Assembly: GCF_900105155.1 (NCBI RefSeq)
Contig: NZ_LT629762.1
Location: forward strand, 620,001 to 684,000
Length of the DNA stretch: 64,000 nucleotides
Direction of reading: 5' to 3'
Source of the DNA: Pseudomonas prosekii
GTDB lineage: Bacteria > Pseudomonadota > Gammaproteobacteria > Pseudomonadales > Pseudomonadaceae
Each line of letters begins with the position of its first letter. Position 1 is the stretch's first letter. The notes under the pieces are model-generated. The model was not told the origin of the DNA. It was given only the letters and a program-made list of their open reading frames with translations, and did no database searches. Positions 7,673 through 18,351 of the stretch are shown piece by piece. The position numbers were made by a program, and so were the translations under genes.

Positions 7673-10426
7673 TCAGATCAGGCGCGAGAGCATTTCCTGC
7701 GCTTCTGTCTTTTGCCCGGCGTCGCCCTCGGTCACGACTTCGTTGAGGATGTCGCGGGCGCCGTCGCTGTCGCCCATGTCGATGTAGGCCTGGGCCAGGT
7801 CGAGTTTGGTGGCGACTTCGTCGGTGCCCGAGAGGAAGTCGAACTCAGGCTCGTCATCCATCGATGCCGCGGCGTCGGCTTCGGTGAAGCTCGGTTCGCC
7901 GATGCTTTGGGACAGACGATCCAGCTCGGCGTTGACGTCGTCGAGCTCAGTGGTGAACGCGTCTTTCGGTTCAGCGACGTCCATTTCATCGGCCAGCGAC
8001 AAGTCGAAATCCGCAGGCAATTCCAGATCGTCGAGGGCAGCTTCGTTCGGCGTTGGTGTTTCGACGGGGGGCAGGTCTTTCACGCCGTCGTCGAGGTCGA
8101 GCAGGAAGTCATCTTCGGCCAAAGTGGCTGGCGACGCTTCGGCGCCGAGGTCCAGGTCCAGATCGAAGTCCGACAGGTCGTCGAGGTTTTCCTTGATTTC
8201 AGTCTGCTGTTGCAGCACCGACTCAAAGCTCAAATCGTCGTCCAGCGGGAATTCGTCCAGCTCGGCCGCAGGCGTCGGTTCCGGGATCGGCGCAACCACG
8301 GCTGGCGAAGCGTTTTCCAGATCATCCAGGCTCAGATCGAACGCGCTGTCCAGATCATCCTCAGCCGGGGCCGGCGTTTCTGGCTCATCCAGCAGCAGTT
8401 CCTTGACGTACTGCGCGTCCAGTTCGGCGGCGATGGCGGCGGCTGCGATGCCACCGGCTGCGGCCAGGGCCATGGCCGGGAAACGACTTTTCAACTGCTC
8501 GACCTGGGCGAAGTTATCACCCGTGGCCACCAGTTGACGCTCCTGAGCGACGAACGCATCGCGATCGCCCTGCTGACCATACACTTCCATCAGTTTCAGG
8601 CGCAGGTCGCTGCGTTGCGGCTCTTGCTTGATGCCGTCTTCGAGCAACGCGGCGGCCTGATTAAAGCGACCGGCGTTGATGTGCGATTGCGCGTGGGCCA
8701 GCACGTCGTCATTGCGTTCACCGGCAGGCGCGACCAGCGGCGCAGCGATCGGTGGCGTAACGATGACCGGTGCAATAACAGGCGCCGGGGCCGGCACAGG
8801 TTGGGTAATCGGCGCTGGAATCGGTGATGGCGCCTTGGCCAGTTTCACCGCTGGCGGCGGAACTTCCAGACCTTCAAAGCTGCTTTCCGGCAGGTCTTGC
8901 TCAGGGGAAAACTCCTGCTCTTCCGCCAGCGCGCGGGCCATGCGCACATGCTTTTCAGCTTCTTGCTGGGCTTTGCGGCGACGGGCCAGGAGCAATAGCA
9001 ACAACAGCAGCACAATCGCGCCGCCGCCGAGCAGCCCCAGCAGAATCGGGTTGGTCAGCAGGTCATTGAATGTGCGCTCATCGTCCACCGCAGGGGTCGG
9101 CACGACCGGCGTCTCGCCAGTGGCCGGCACCGGTGAAGCTTCCGGCGCTGCTTCAGGCGCGGTCACTACCGGCGCCGGCGTTCCCGGTGCCGCTTCAGTC
9201 GGCAGCGTTTCAGCCGTCGAGGCGTCAGCAGGTGCAGTGCCGGGCGCTGGCGTCAGCTCAGCGGAAATCGCCGGAGCAGTCGCCACTTCCGGCGTGACCG
9301 GGATCGCCGGATCAACCGGCGCACCTGCCGCACCAGCGGCACCTGCCGCACCTACTCCACCCGCCGCGCCATCAGCCTGCAGCTTGGCCAGTTGGTTGTT
9401 TTTCAGCTCGATCAGGCGTTGCAGCTTGTCCAGCTGACTTTGCAGATCGGTCATGCGGCTTTTCAGTTCGGCGTTGTCACGACGGGTCGTGTCGAGGCTT
9501 TCCTGAGTGACCGCAAGTTTATTGCTGAGATTCTTCGCGTCGCCAGCAGCGCCCTTGGCGCCCTTCTTCGCGGCATCGGCCGAGACCAGGCTCAGGTTGT
9601 CTTTTGCTTCCTGAGTCGAAGGTGCATCGCCGCGACCACGATTGGTCGCATCAAGTTGCTGCTGGCCAGTGCCAGGCTTGGCCACGTAGCGGCGACCTTC
9701 GCGCCACGCGGCGTTTTGCGCGGCGACTTCGGCGATGGCTTTAGGCTGCGGCAGGCTGGTGCTCTGCACCTGATCCGGCATGCGCAGGACCTGGCCGGTT
9801 TTCAGCAAGTTGATGTTGCCGTTGATAAACGCCTGCGGGTTCAGCGCCTGAATGGCCAGCATGGTTTGCTGAACCGAACCGCCGTTGCGCGCCTTCGCGG
9901 CGATTTCCCAAAGGGTGTCGCGCGGCGTCGTGGTGTAGGTCTGCGATTGCGTGGCGCCGGTGGATGGCGCGATCACAGTTTGAGCCGGCGCAGGTTGCGC
10001 AGCCGCTTCGGCGGTTTGTGGGGAGAATTTCGAAGGATCAAGCAGCACGCTGTAATCGCGCAACAGGCGACCGTTCGGCCACATCACCTGAACCAGGAAT
10101 TTCACCATCGGTTCAGAGAGCGGCTGACTCGACGTCACGCGCAGGATGCTTTTGCCGCTGGCGTTGAGCACCGGGGTGAAGGTCAGGTCGTTGAGGAAGG
10201 CCTGGCGATCAACCCCGGCCTTGGCGAAATCTTCCGGCGAGGCCAGGCTCGGCACCACTTCGGCAGCGGTGAGGTCCTTGACGTCGAGCAGCTCGATTTC
10301 GGCTACCAGCGGCTGGTTCAGCTGCGACTTCAGGGTCAGCTCCCCGAGCCCGAGGGCATGCGCCATACCGGAGGACAGCGCCGAGGCGGCCGCTATTGCT
10401 AACACCAGTTTGCGAACTTGAACCAT
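7673..10426 (-). CDS. fimV: FimV/HubP-type polar organiser with LysM and TPR domains
   Basis: 917 residues from the ATG at 10426, which has a good ribosome site (AAAGGATGAG). A signal peptide ends near HALG, followed by the FimV N-terminal domain (LGELTLKSQLNQPLVAEIEL). A periplasmic LysM domain comes next (DTLWEIAAKA...LLKTGQVLRMP), then a coiled coil, a Pro/Ala-rich linker, and one membrane helix (ILLGLLGGGAIVLLLLLLLL). A long acidic Asp/Glu-rich cytoplasmic part follows, ending in a TPR-like motif (LDLAQAYIDMGDSDGARDIL). FimV supports type IV pilus assembly, twitching and polar localisation in P. aeruginosa. The longer reading to 10579 runs upstream of the signal peptide and was rejected. 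Confidence 0.94.
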   Translation of the reverse strand: MVQVRKLVLAIAAASALSSGMAHALGLGELTLKSQLNQPLVAEIELLDVKDLTAAEVVPSLASPEDFAKAGVDRQAFLNDLTFTPVLNASGKSILRVTSSQPLSEPMVKFLVQVMWPNGRLLRDYSVLLDPSKFSPQTAEAAAQPAPAQTVIAPSTGATQSQTYTTTPRDTLWEIAAKARNGGSVQQTMLAIQALNPQAFINGNINLLKTGQVLRMPDQVQSTSLPQPKAIAEVAAQNAAWREGRRYVAKPGTGQQQLDATNRGRGDAPSTQEAKDNLSLVSADAAKKGAKGAAGDAKNLSNKLAVTQESLDTTRRDNAELKSRMTDLQSQLDKLQRLIELKNNQLAKLQADGAAGGVGAAGAAGAAGAPVDPAIPVTPEVATAPAISAELTPAPGTAPADASTAETLPTEAAPGTPAPVVTAPEAAPEASPVPATGETPVVPTPAVDDERTFNDLLTNPILLGLLGGGAIVLLLLLLLLARRRKAQQEAEKHVRMARALAEEQEFSPEQDLPESSFEGLEVPPPAVKLAKAPSPIPAPITQPVPAPAPVIAPVIVTPPIAAPLVAPAGERNDDVLAHAQSHINAGRFNQAAALLEDGIKQEPQRSDLRLKLMEVYGQQGDRDAFVAQERQLVATGDNFAQVEQLKSRFPAMALAAAGGIAAAAIAAELDAQYVKELLLDEPETPAPAEDDLDSAFDLSLDDLENASPAVVAPIPEPTPAAELDEFPLDDDLSFESVLQQQTEIKENLDDLSDFDLDLDLGAEASPATLAEDDFLLDLDDGVKDLPPVETPTPNEAALDDLELPADFDLSLADEMDVAEPKDAFTTELDDVNAELDRLSQSIGEPSFTEADAAASMDDEPEFDFLSGTDEVATKLDLAQAYIDMGDSDGARDILNEVVTEGDAGQKTEAQEMLSRLI

Positions 10427-10597
10427 AGCCTCATCCTTTGTTTGAACATTCCTCGGCCAGCGAGAAGGTATTGATAGTCGCTGCCGTAAGGCATTGCGCG
10501 CGGCGGCGAAGGGTCGTCGCGCGCGATCGTTTCGGTGCTGCTGCGCCAAGCATAGCGCTCGGCTAGAATCATTCGACAAATTGTTGCCAAGTATCTT

Positions 10598-11608
10598 TTA
10601 CAGCAGGTCTTTTATCAACAATTCGGCCACCTGCACAGCATTGAGGGCCGCGCCTTTGCGTACGTTATCTGACGTCAGCCAGACATTAAGTTCCGACAGG
10701 TCGTCGACTCCGCAGCGCACGCGCCCCACGTAGACCACATCCTGCCCCACCGCGTCACCTACCGGCGTCGGATAATCACCCGCTTCCACCAGTTCGATGC
10801 CCGGCGCGTCTTCGAGCGCGGCATTCACTTTTGCCAGATCGACGGCGCTGGATGACTGCAGGGTCACGCTAAAGCTATCGCCGAAAAACACCGGGGCTTG
10901 AATGCAAGTGGCGGAAATCTTTAATAAAGGTAGCTCAATGACCTGACGCAGCTCGCGCACCAGGCGTTTTTCCAGCAGCGTATGGCCCTGTTCGTCAGGT
11001 TTACCGACTTGGGCGAGCAGGTTGAAAGCCATTTGCCGATCGAAAAAAGTCGGCTCCAGCGGGCGCACGTTGAGCAGTTCGGCGGTCTGCCGGGCAAGCT
11101 CGGTCACGGCTTCGCGGCCCTGGGCGGACACGGCGAGGCTGGCGGTGACGTTGACGCGCTGCAAGTCGATCACTGCCAGCAACGGCGCGAGTACCACGGC
11201 CAAGGTGGTTGCCGATGGGCTCGGGCTGCTGACCATGAATGGTTTTTTCAGACCGGCGAGCACGTGGGCATTGGCTTCGGGCACCACTTGCGGCGCTTGT
11301 TCGGCGGACAAGGCGCCGGACAGGTCGATCACCGAGCAGCCGGCTGCCGTGGCGCGCGAGGCGAAACTCAGGGTGACGGCAGGACCGGCGGCGAAGAACA
11401 CCAGTTGCACCTTGCTGAAATCGAACTCGTCGACTTCACGCACGCGCACGTTTTTGCCGCGAAATGGCACCGAATGCCCGGCCGATTCGCTGCTGGCCAG
11501 CAAGTGCAGGTTGCCGACCGGGAAATCGCGTTCTTCGAGAATCTGCACGAGCGTTTCGCCGACAGTTCCGGTGGCGCCGATCACGGCAATATCAAAGGAC
11601 TGGCTCAT
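10598..11608 (-). CDS. usg: Usg-type aspartate-semialdehyde dehydrogenase paralogue lacking the catalytic Cys
   Basis: 336 residues with the N-terminal NADP-binding start (IAVIGATGTVGETLVQIL) and overall fold of aspartate-semialdehyde dehydrogenase. Where true enzymes have the active-site Cys (asparagine-cysteine motif), this protein reads SSPSPSATT, with Pro131 in the Cys position. It is therefore unlikely to catalyse the Asd reaction; the real enzyme is the next gene upstream (11869-12981). This pairing of an active Asd and a Usg-like homologue next to fimV is the known Pseudomonas arrangement. Its function is not established. It ends 171 bp before the fimV start. Confidence 0.85.
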   Translation of the reverse strand: MSQSFDIAVIGATGTVGETLVQILEERDFPVGNLHLLASSESAGHSVPFRGKNVRVREVDEFDFSKVQLVFFAAGPAVTLSFASRATAAGCSVIDLSGALSAEQAPQVVPEANAHVLAGLKKPFMVSSPSPSATTLAVVLAPLLAVIDLQRVNVTASLAVSAQGREAVTELARQTAELLNVRPLEPTFFDRQMAFNLLAQVGKPDEQGHTLLEKRLVRELRQVIELPLLKISATCIQAPVFFGDSFSVTLQSSSAVDLAKVNAALEDAPGIELVEAGDYPTPVGDAVGQDVVYVGRVRCGVDDLSELNVWLTSDNVRKGAALNAVQVAELLIKDLL

Positions 11609-11700
11609 GGTTCTACCTCAGGCGAAACGGGGGGAGCGGCACTTTACCGGGTGGTTGGCGTGCAGGCAATTCGACTGGGGATTTGTGGCGCCCGTGCCGA

Positions 11701-11792
11701 CCTCTTCGCGGGCAAGCCTCGCTCCTACAGTTTTTTTGTCGCACGCGGGATATGAATACCAACCGTAGGAGCGAGGCTTGCCCGCGAAGAGG
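11701..11792. repeat. REPIN (two inverted REP arms)
   Basis: CTCTTCGCGGGCAAGCCTCG and its inverted partner CGAGGCTTGCCCGCGAAGAG are separated by about 50 bp. It lies in the 260-bp gap between usg and asd, on the side nearer usg. Confidence 0.88.
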
Positions 11793-11816
11793 CCTTCCCC
11801 AGCGACACATCACCCA

Positions 11817-11856
11817 TAAAAAAACCCGCACCTCTTTCAAGGCGCGGGTTTTTCAT
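11817..11856 (-). terminator. Rho-independent terminator after asd
   Basis: Stem AACCCGC / GCGGGTT around a 14-nt loop with A and T runs on both sides, 13 bp past the asd stop. It suggests that usg downstream has its own promoter. Confidence 0.75.
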
Positions 11857-11868
11857 TACTTCAGTCGA

Positions 11869-12981
11869 TCAACGCTCAAGCAGGATCCGCAGCATACGGC
11901 GCAGCGGTTCGGCCGCGCCCCACAACAACTGGTCACCAACGGTGAACGCGCCGACGTACTGCGTGCCCATGTTCAGCTTGCGCAGGCGCCCAACCGGTAC
12001 GTTCAGAGTGCCGGTGACTTTCGTCGGGCTCAGTTCCTGAATGCTCGCGTCACGGTGGTTTGGCACCAGTTTGACCCAAGGGTTGTGCTGGCTGATCAGC
12101 CCTTCGATGTCGGCGATCGGCACGTCTTTGTTCAGCTTGATGGTCAGCGCCTGGCTGTGGCAACGCATGGCGCCGATGCGCACGCAGATGCCGTCGACCG
12201 GGATCGGGCTCTTGAAGCGACCGAGGATCTTGTTGGTCTCGGCCTGGGCCTTCCACTCTTCGCGGCTCTGGCCGTTCGGCAGTTCCTTGTCGATCCACGG
12301 GATCAGGCTGCCGGCCAACGGTACGCCGAAGTTTTCAGTCGGGTACGCGTCGCTGCGCATGGCCTCGGCGACACGGCGGTCGATGTCGAGGATCGCGCTG
12401 GCCGGGTCTGCCAGTTGATCGGCGACCGCGGCATGGGTCGCGCCCATTTGCTTGATCAGTTCACGCATGTTCTGCGCGCCGGCACCGGAGGCCGCCTGAT
12501 ACGTCATGGCGCTCATCCACTCGACCAGACCGGCCTCGAACAGGCCGCCCAGACCCATCAGCATCAAGCTGACGGTGCAGTTGCCGCCGATGTAGTTCTT
12601 GGTGCCCGCGTCGAGCTGCTGGTCGATGACCTTGCGGTTCACCGGGTCCAGCACAATCACCGCGTCATCCTGCATGCGCAGGCTGGAAGCGGCGTCGATC
12701 CAGTAACCCTGCCAGCCGGCTTCACGCAGTTTGGGGAACACTTCGCTGGTGTAGTCGCCGCCCTGGCAAGTCAGAATCACGTCGAGGGTTTTCAGCTCTT
12801 CAATGCTGTAAGCGTCCTTGAGCGGAGCAATGTCCTTGCCCACGGAAGGGCCTTGGCCACCGACATTGGAAGTGGTGAAAAACACCGGTTCGATAAGATC
12901 GAAATCCTGCTCTTCCAGCATCCGCTGCATGAGCACGGAACCGACCATACCGCGCCAACCGATCAGACCTACACGTTTCAT
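11869..12981 (-). CDS. asd: Aspartate-semialdehyde dehydrogenase
   Basis: 370 residues. Reduces aspartyl phosphate to aspartate semialdehyde with NADPH, feeding lysine, diaminopimelate, threonine and methionine synthesis. The catalytic Cys135 sits in the canonical [12 protein letters not shown] motif, and the N-terminus has the Rossmann [17 protein letters not shown]. The length and motifs are those of the gram-negative Asd type. It follows leuB with a 69-bp gap and is followed by a terminator. Confidence 0.97.
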   Translation of the reverse strand: MKRVGLIGWRGMVGSVLMQRMLEEQDFDLIEPVFFTTSNVGGQGPSVGKDIAPLKDAYSIEELKTLDVILTCQGGDYTSEVFPKLREAGWQGYWIDAASSLRMQDDAVIVLDPVNRKVIDQQLDAGTKNYIGGNCTVSLMLMGLGGLFEAGLVEWMSAMTYQAASGAGAQNMRELIKQMGATHAAVADQLADPASAILDIDRRVAEAMRSDAYPTENFGVPLAGSLIPWIDKELPNGQSREEWKAQAETNKILGRFKSPIPVDGICVRIGAMRCHSQALTIKLNKDVPIADIEGLISQHNPWVKLVPNHRDASIQELSPTKVTGTLNVPVGRLRKLNMGTQYVGAFTVGDQLLWGAAEPLRRMLRILLER

Positions 12982-13050
12982 CGCAACTACACCTTCTTGA
13001 AAAAGTGGGCCGCTGCTTTCATGGGTGAAAGTGGCAGCGGGCCGGAGAGA

Positions 13051-14133
<1,083 letters not shown>

Positions 14134-14200
14134 GCTTTCCTCATGTCATCAGTCGGCGCGCCCGTGGGCACGCCCGGAAAAATTCTATTGTTCGGCCGCT

Positions 14201-14228
14201 ATCGTGCGGCTGATATCGTGCGGCTGAT
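14201..14228. repeat. Two tandem 14-bp copies upstream of leuB
   Basis: ATCGTGCGGCTGAT occurs twice head to tail and is followed by a partial third ATCGT. It lies between the methyltransferase stop (14241) and leuB. It may be slippage; no binding protein is evident. Confidence 0.7.
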
Positions 14229-14240
14229 ATCGTTCAACGC

Positions 14241-15008
14241 TTAGCGTTCTGCAAACAGCACCAGCACATCTGTACTGAACGAACCATCGGCCTCAATTTC
14301 AAAATATTCGCGCACTTCGTTGCCCATCGATTTCTGCAATTCGAGGATCGCGGCGCGCATTACTTCGGGGGTGCGCATGCGCTCGACCCAACTGCGGTAT
14401 TCCAGGCGCAGGCGCTGGCGGCTGGAGTTGCGTACATGCAACCCCGCCTCGCTGACCTGGCGCATCCACTCACCGGCATCGTAATCGCGCACGTGACTGG
14501 TGTCGCGCAGCACTTCGACGCTTTGCAGGTAGGTGTCGAACAACGGGCTGCCCGGCGACAACACATCGACAAACGCCGCCACGCCGCCCGGCTTCAGCAC
14601 CCGGCGCACTTCGCGCAGGGCCAGGCCGAGGTCGCTCCAATGGTGCGCCGAATAACGGCTGAACACGAAGTCGAACTCGCCATCGGCAAACGGCAGGCGC
14701 TCGGCGGCGCCGTTGACCGTGGTGACGTTGCCGAAACCGCGCTCGCTCGCCGCTGCAGCAACCACGTCGAGCATTGGCTGGGACAGGTCGTAGGCGACCA
14801 CTTCCTTGACCAGCGACGCCACGTGAAAACTCACGTGACCGGCGCCGCAACCCAGGTCCAGCACCCGCGCATCGCCGCGCCCGGCCAGTTCGGCCTGTAG
14901 CAGGGCAAATTCGGTGCCTTGCGCGTGGACCGCGCTGCTCAAGTAGGCCGAGGCCTGCTCACCGAATTGCTTTTGCACGACTTGGGAGTGCTGGGCGGTG
15001 CTGGTCAT
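14241..15008 (-). CDS. Class I SAM-dependent methyltransferase
   Basis: 255 residues with the SAM-binding motif I VLDLGCGAGHVS, then FVFSRYSAHHW and a post-motif region LREVRRVLKPGG, as in UbiE-like methyltransferases. The substrate cannot be read from sequence. It is inserted between leuD and leuB, a position I recall as conserved in Pseudomonas, although there is no obvious link to leucine synthesis. A REP pair separates it from leuD, so it may be transcribed separately. Confidence 0.88.
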   Translation of the reverse strand: MTSTAQHSQVVQKQFGEQASAYLSSAVHAQGTEFALLQAELAGRGDARVLDLGCGAGHVSFHVASLVKEVVAYDLSQPMLDVVAAAASERGFGNVTTVNGAAERLPFADGEFDFVFSRYSAHHWSDLGLALREVRRVLKPGGVAAFVDVLSPGSPLFDTYLQSVEVLRDTSHVRDYDAGEWMRQVSEAGLHVRNSSRQRLRLEYRSWVERMRTPEVMRAAILELQKSMGNEVREYFEIEADGSFSTDVLVLFAER

Positions 15009-15050
15009 GGGACATCCTTTTTGGGGTTTAGCCTTGTGGTGTGTTGGCGG

Positions 15051-15138
15051 GCCTCTTCGCGGGCAAGCCTCGCTCCTACAGGGTTTTGTGAGCGACGCAA
15101 ATCCAATGTGGGAGCCGAGCTTGCTCGCGATGGGGCCG
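15051..15138. repeat. REP pair of mixed arm types
   Basis: The left arm, CGCGGGCAAGCCTCGCTCCTACA, belongs to the GGGCAAGCCTC type. The right arm, GTGGGAGCCGAGCTTGCTCG, belongs to the type found in the 6908-7592 array. The pair is therefore a chimera of two arm variants. It lies between leuD and the methyltransferase gene. Confidence 0.8.
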
Positions 15139-15165
15139 GCACTGCCTACCGAAAACTACCGAAAA

Positions 15166-15807
15166 TCAATCGCGGAACAACCACGGCTGGCTCGCCCGGT
15201 GCTTGCTTTCAAACGTCGCAATCGCTTCATGGTCCATCAAGGTCAGGCCAATATCGTCCAGACCATTCACCAGGCAATGCTTGCGAAACTCGTCCAGTTC
15301 AAAGCTGTAAGTTTTGCCATCCGGACGGGTCACGGTTTGTGCCTCCAGATCGACGGTCAACTGGTAACCCGGATTCGCTTCAACCTGCTGAAACAACTCA
15401 TCCACTTCAGCGTCGGTGAGGATGATCGGCAGCAAGCCGTTCTTGAAGCTGTTGTTGTAGAAGATGTCGGCGTAGCTCGGCGCGATGATGCTGCGGAAAC
15501 CGTATTCTTCCAGCGCCCACGGCGCGTGCTCACGGCTGGAGCCGCAACCGAAGTTCTCGCGGGCCAGCAACACGCTGGCGCCTTGGTAACGCTCGGCGTT
15601 GAGCACGAAATCCTTGTTCAACGGACGCTTGGAGTTGTCCTGATAGGCATACCCGACGTCCAGATAACGCCACTCGTCGAACAGGTTCGGGCCGAAACCG
15701 GTGCGTTTGATCGACTTCAGAAACTGCTTCGGAATGATCTGGTCAGTGTCGACGTTGGCTCGATCCAATGGCGCGACCAAACCGGTGTGTTGGGTAAAAG
15801 CTCTCAT
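15166..15807 (-). CDS. leuD: 3-isopropylmalate dehydratase small subunit
   Basis: 213 residues, the usual length. LeuD pairs with LeuC to isomerise 2-isopropylmalate to 3-isopropylmalate. Typical signatures are [19 protein letters not shown] near the N-terminus and [15 protein letters not shown]. It begins 10 bp after the leuC stop, so leuCD is a two-gene operon and probably translationally linked. Confidence 0.97.
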   Translation of the reverse strand: MRAFTQHTGLVAPLDRANVDTDQIIPKQFLKSIKRTGFGPNLFDEWRYLDVGYAYQDNSKRPLNKDFVLNAERYQGASVLLARENFGCGSSREHAPWALEEYGFRSIIAPSYADIFYNNSFKNGLLPIILTDAEVDELFQQVEANPGYQLTVDLEAQTVTRPDGKTYSFELDEFRKHCLVNGLDDIGLTLMDHEAIATFESKHRASQPWLFRD

Positions 15808-15817
15808 GTGCGGTTCC

Positions 15818-17236
15818 TCAGATCAGTTCGCGAACGTCGATGAAACGACCGTTGACGGCAGCCGCAGCGGCCATCGCCGGGCTGACCAGGTGGGTACGGC
15901 CACCGGCGCCCTGACGCCCTTCGAAGTTACGGTTGGAGGTCGAAGCGCAGTGCTCGCCCGACTCCAAACGGTCCGGGTTCATCGCCAGGCACATCGAGCA
16001 ACCCGGTTCACGCCACTCGAAACCGGCTTCGAGGAAAATCTTGTCCAGGCCTTCCGCCTCGGCTTGCGCCTTCACCAGGCCCGAGCCCGGAACCACGATA
16101 GCTTGCTTGATCGTCGAAGCGACTTTGCGGCCCTTGGCGATCACCGCCGCAGCGCGCAAATCTTCGATCCGCGAGTTGGTGCAGGAGCCGATGAATACGC
16201 GGTCGAGCTGAATGTCGGTGATCGCCTGATTGGCGCTCAAACCCATGTATTTCAAAGCGCGTTCGATGGAACCGCGTTTGACCAGGTCCATTTCCTTCGC
16301 CGGGTCCGGCACGTTCTGATCCACCGCCAAGACCATCTCGGGCGAGGTGCCCCAGCTGACTTGCGGCTTGATCTGCGCCGCGTCGAGCTTGACCACAGTG
16401 TCGAACACCGCGTCCGCGTCGGACACCAGATCTTTCCAGGCTTCGACCGCCATGTCCCATTCCGCGCCTTTCGGGGCGAATGGACGACCCTTGACGTACT
16501 CGACGGTTTTTTCGTCGGCGGCGACCAGACCAACACGGGCACCCGCCTCGATCGACATGTTGCAAATGGTCATGCGGCCTTCGATCGACAAGTCGCGAAT
16601 CGCGCTGCCGGCGAACTCGATGGCGTGGCCGTTACCGCCGGCGGTGCCGATCTTGCCGATCACCGCGAGGACGATGTCCTTGGCGGTGACGCCGAACGGC
16701 AAGGTGCCTTCGACCGAGACCAGCATGTTTTTCATTTTCTTCGCGACCAGGCACTGCGTGGCGAACACGTGCTCGACCTCGGATGTGCCGATGCCGTGGG
16801 CCAAGGCACCGAATGCGCCGTGGGTCGAGGTGTGCGAGTCGCCGCAAACCACGGTCATGCCCGGCAACGTTGCGCCCTGCTCCGGGCCGATCACGTGAAC
16901 GATGCCCTGACGCACGTCGTTCATCTTGAATTCGGTGATGCCGTATTCGTCGCAATAGTCATCAAGGGTTTGCACCTGCAAACGCGAGACCTGATCAGTG
17001 ATCGCTTCGATGCCGCCCTTGCGATCCGGGGTGGTCGGCACGTTGTGGTCCGGGGTGGCGATGATCGAATCGACGCGCCAAGGCTTGCGCCCGGCCAGAC
17101 GCAGGCCTTCGAAAGCTTGGGGCGAAGTCACTTCATGGATGATGTGGCGGTCGATGTAGATCAGCGACGAGCCATCGTCGCGCCGTTTCACTTCATGCGA
17201 ATCCCAGAGCTTGTCGTAAAGCGTTTTGCCGGCCAT
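15818..17236 (-). CDS. leuC: 3-isopropylmalate dehydratase large subunit
   Basis: 472 residues of the aconitase family. Cysteines for the 4Fe-4S cluster are visible in [13 protein letters not shown] and in [13 protein letters not shown]. Other landmarks are [29 protein letters not shown]. It is the first gene of leuCD and is divergent from the LysR gene at 17391 with a 154-bp shared control region. Confidence 0.97.
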   Translation of the reverse strand: MAGKTLYDKLWDSHEVKRRDDGSSLIYIDRHIIHEVTSPQAFEGLRLAGRKPWRVDSIIATPDHNVPTTPDRKGGIEAITDQVSRLQVQTLDDYCDEYGITEFKMNDVRQGIVHVIGPEQGATLPGMTVVCGDSHTSTHGAFGALAHGIGTSEVEHVFATQCLVAKKMKNMLVSVEGTLPFGVTAKDIVLAVIGKIGTAGGNGHAIEFAGSAIRDLSIEGRMTICNMSIEAGARVGLVAADEKTVEYVKGRPFAPKGAEWDMAVEAWKDLVSDADAVFDTVVKLDAAQIKPQVSWGTSPEMVLAVDQNVPDPAKEMDLVKRGSIERALKYMGLSANQAITDIQLDRVFIGSCTNSRIEDLRAAAVIAKGRKVASTIKQAIVVPGSGLVKAQAEAEGLDKIFLEAGFEWREPGCSMCLAMNPDRLESGEHCASTSNRNFEGRQGAGGRTHLVSPAMAAAAAVNGRFIDVRELI

Positions 17237-17390
17237 CAGACGGTCCTCATCAGCTTGTTTCTATTTTCTATGCCTTGGGTCGTGCAGCGGTTCAATAACC
17301 CCTTGGCTTGTGAGGCTGATCCTAGGGGGTTACATTAAATAACTCAAATTCATATTTTTCATGCTTTGGATAACCAACTGGAATACCACA

Positions 17391-18281
17391 ATGGACCTGG
17401 CCAACCTCAACGCTTTTATCGCGATTGCCGAGACCGGAAGTTTCTCCGGCGCCGGCGAACGTTTGCACCTGACACAACCGGCAATCAGCAAACGCATCGC
17501 CGGGCTGGAGCAGCAATTGAAGGTGCGGCTGTTTGACCGCCTGGGCCGTGAAGTCGGCCTGACCGAGGCCGGACGCGCGCTGCTGCCGCGCGCTTATCAG
17601 ATTCTCAATGTGCTGGACGACACCCGCCGCGCGCTGACCAACCTGACCGGCGAAGTGACCGGTCGTCTGACGCTGGCCACCAGTCATCACATCGGCCTGC
17701 ACCGTTTGCCGCCGCTGTTGCGGGAGTTCACCCGCCGTTACCCACAAGTGGCGCTGGATATTCAGTTCCTCGATTCGGAAGTGGCCTACGAGGAAATTCT
17801 CCATGGCCGCGCCGAACTGGCGGTGATCACCCTGGCGCCGGAGCCACACACGCTGGTCAAAGCCACGCCAGTGTGGGACGACCCGCTGGATTTCGTGGTG
17901 GCACCCGAACACTCGCTGATCAGCAACGGCCCGGTCAGCCTCGCCGACATTGCCCTGCACCCGGCAGTCTTCCCCGGCGGCAACACCTTTACCCATCACA
18001 TCGTGCAGCGCCTGTTCGAGGCTCAGGGCCTGACGCCGAACATCGCGATGAGCACGAATTATCTGGAAACGATCAAGATGATGGTCTCGATCGGCCTGGC
18101 CTGGAGCGTTTTGCCGCGCACCATGCTCGATGAACAAGTGGCGCGCATACCTTTGCCGGGCATACAGCTCACTCGCCAGCTAGGCTATATCTTGCACACG
18201 GAAAGGACGCTATCGAATGCGGCACGGGCCTTTATGGCCTTGCTGGATGCACAAATTGATCTGCCAGGGAGCCACGGCTGA
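17391..18281 (+). CDS. LysR-family transcriptional regulator beside leuCD
   Basis: 296 residues from the ATG at 17391 (MDLANLNAFIAIAETGSFSGAG). The N-terminal winged helix-turn-helix contains LTQPAISKRIAGLEQQL, and the C-terminal periplasmic-binding-like effector domain occupies roughly residues 90-295. Divergence from leuC across 154 bp is the classic LysR layout, so it probably controls leuCD in response to a leucine-pathway intermediate; this is inference. The longer reading to 17361 adds no conserved residues and was rejected. Confidence 0.92.
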   Translation: MDLANLNAFIAIAETGSFSGAGERLHLTQPAISKRIAGLEQQLKVRLFDRLGREVGLTEAGRALLPRAYQILNVLDDTRRALTNLTGEVTGRLTLATSHHIGLHRLPPLLREFTRRYPQVALDIQFLDSEVAYEEILHGRAELAVITLAPEPHTLVKATPVWDDPLDFVVAPEHSLISNGPVSLADIALHPAVFPGGNTFTHHIVQRLFEAQGLTPNIAMSTNYLETIKMMVSIGLAWSVLPRTMLDEQVARIPLPGIQLTRQLGYILHTERTLSNAARAFMALLDAQIDLPGSHG

Positions 18282-18351
18282 GTTGTGCTACATCTATAGA
18301 GCTGCAAACCCCTGTGCCTAACGCCCCCATTCAGCCAAAGGCCTGTTGCCA

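Noticed and set aside
17322..18137. Minus-strand frame opposite the LysR gene
   Set aside because: The LysR helix-turn-helix and effector domain are clear on the plus strand.
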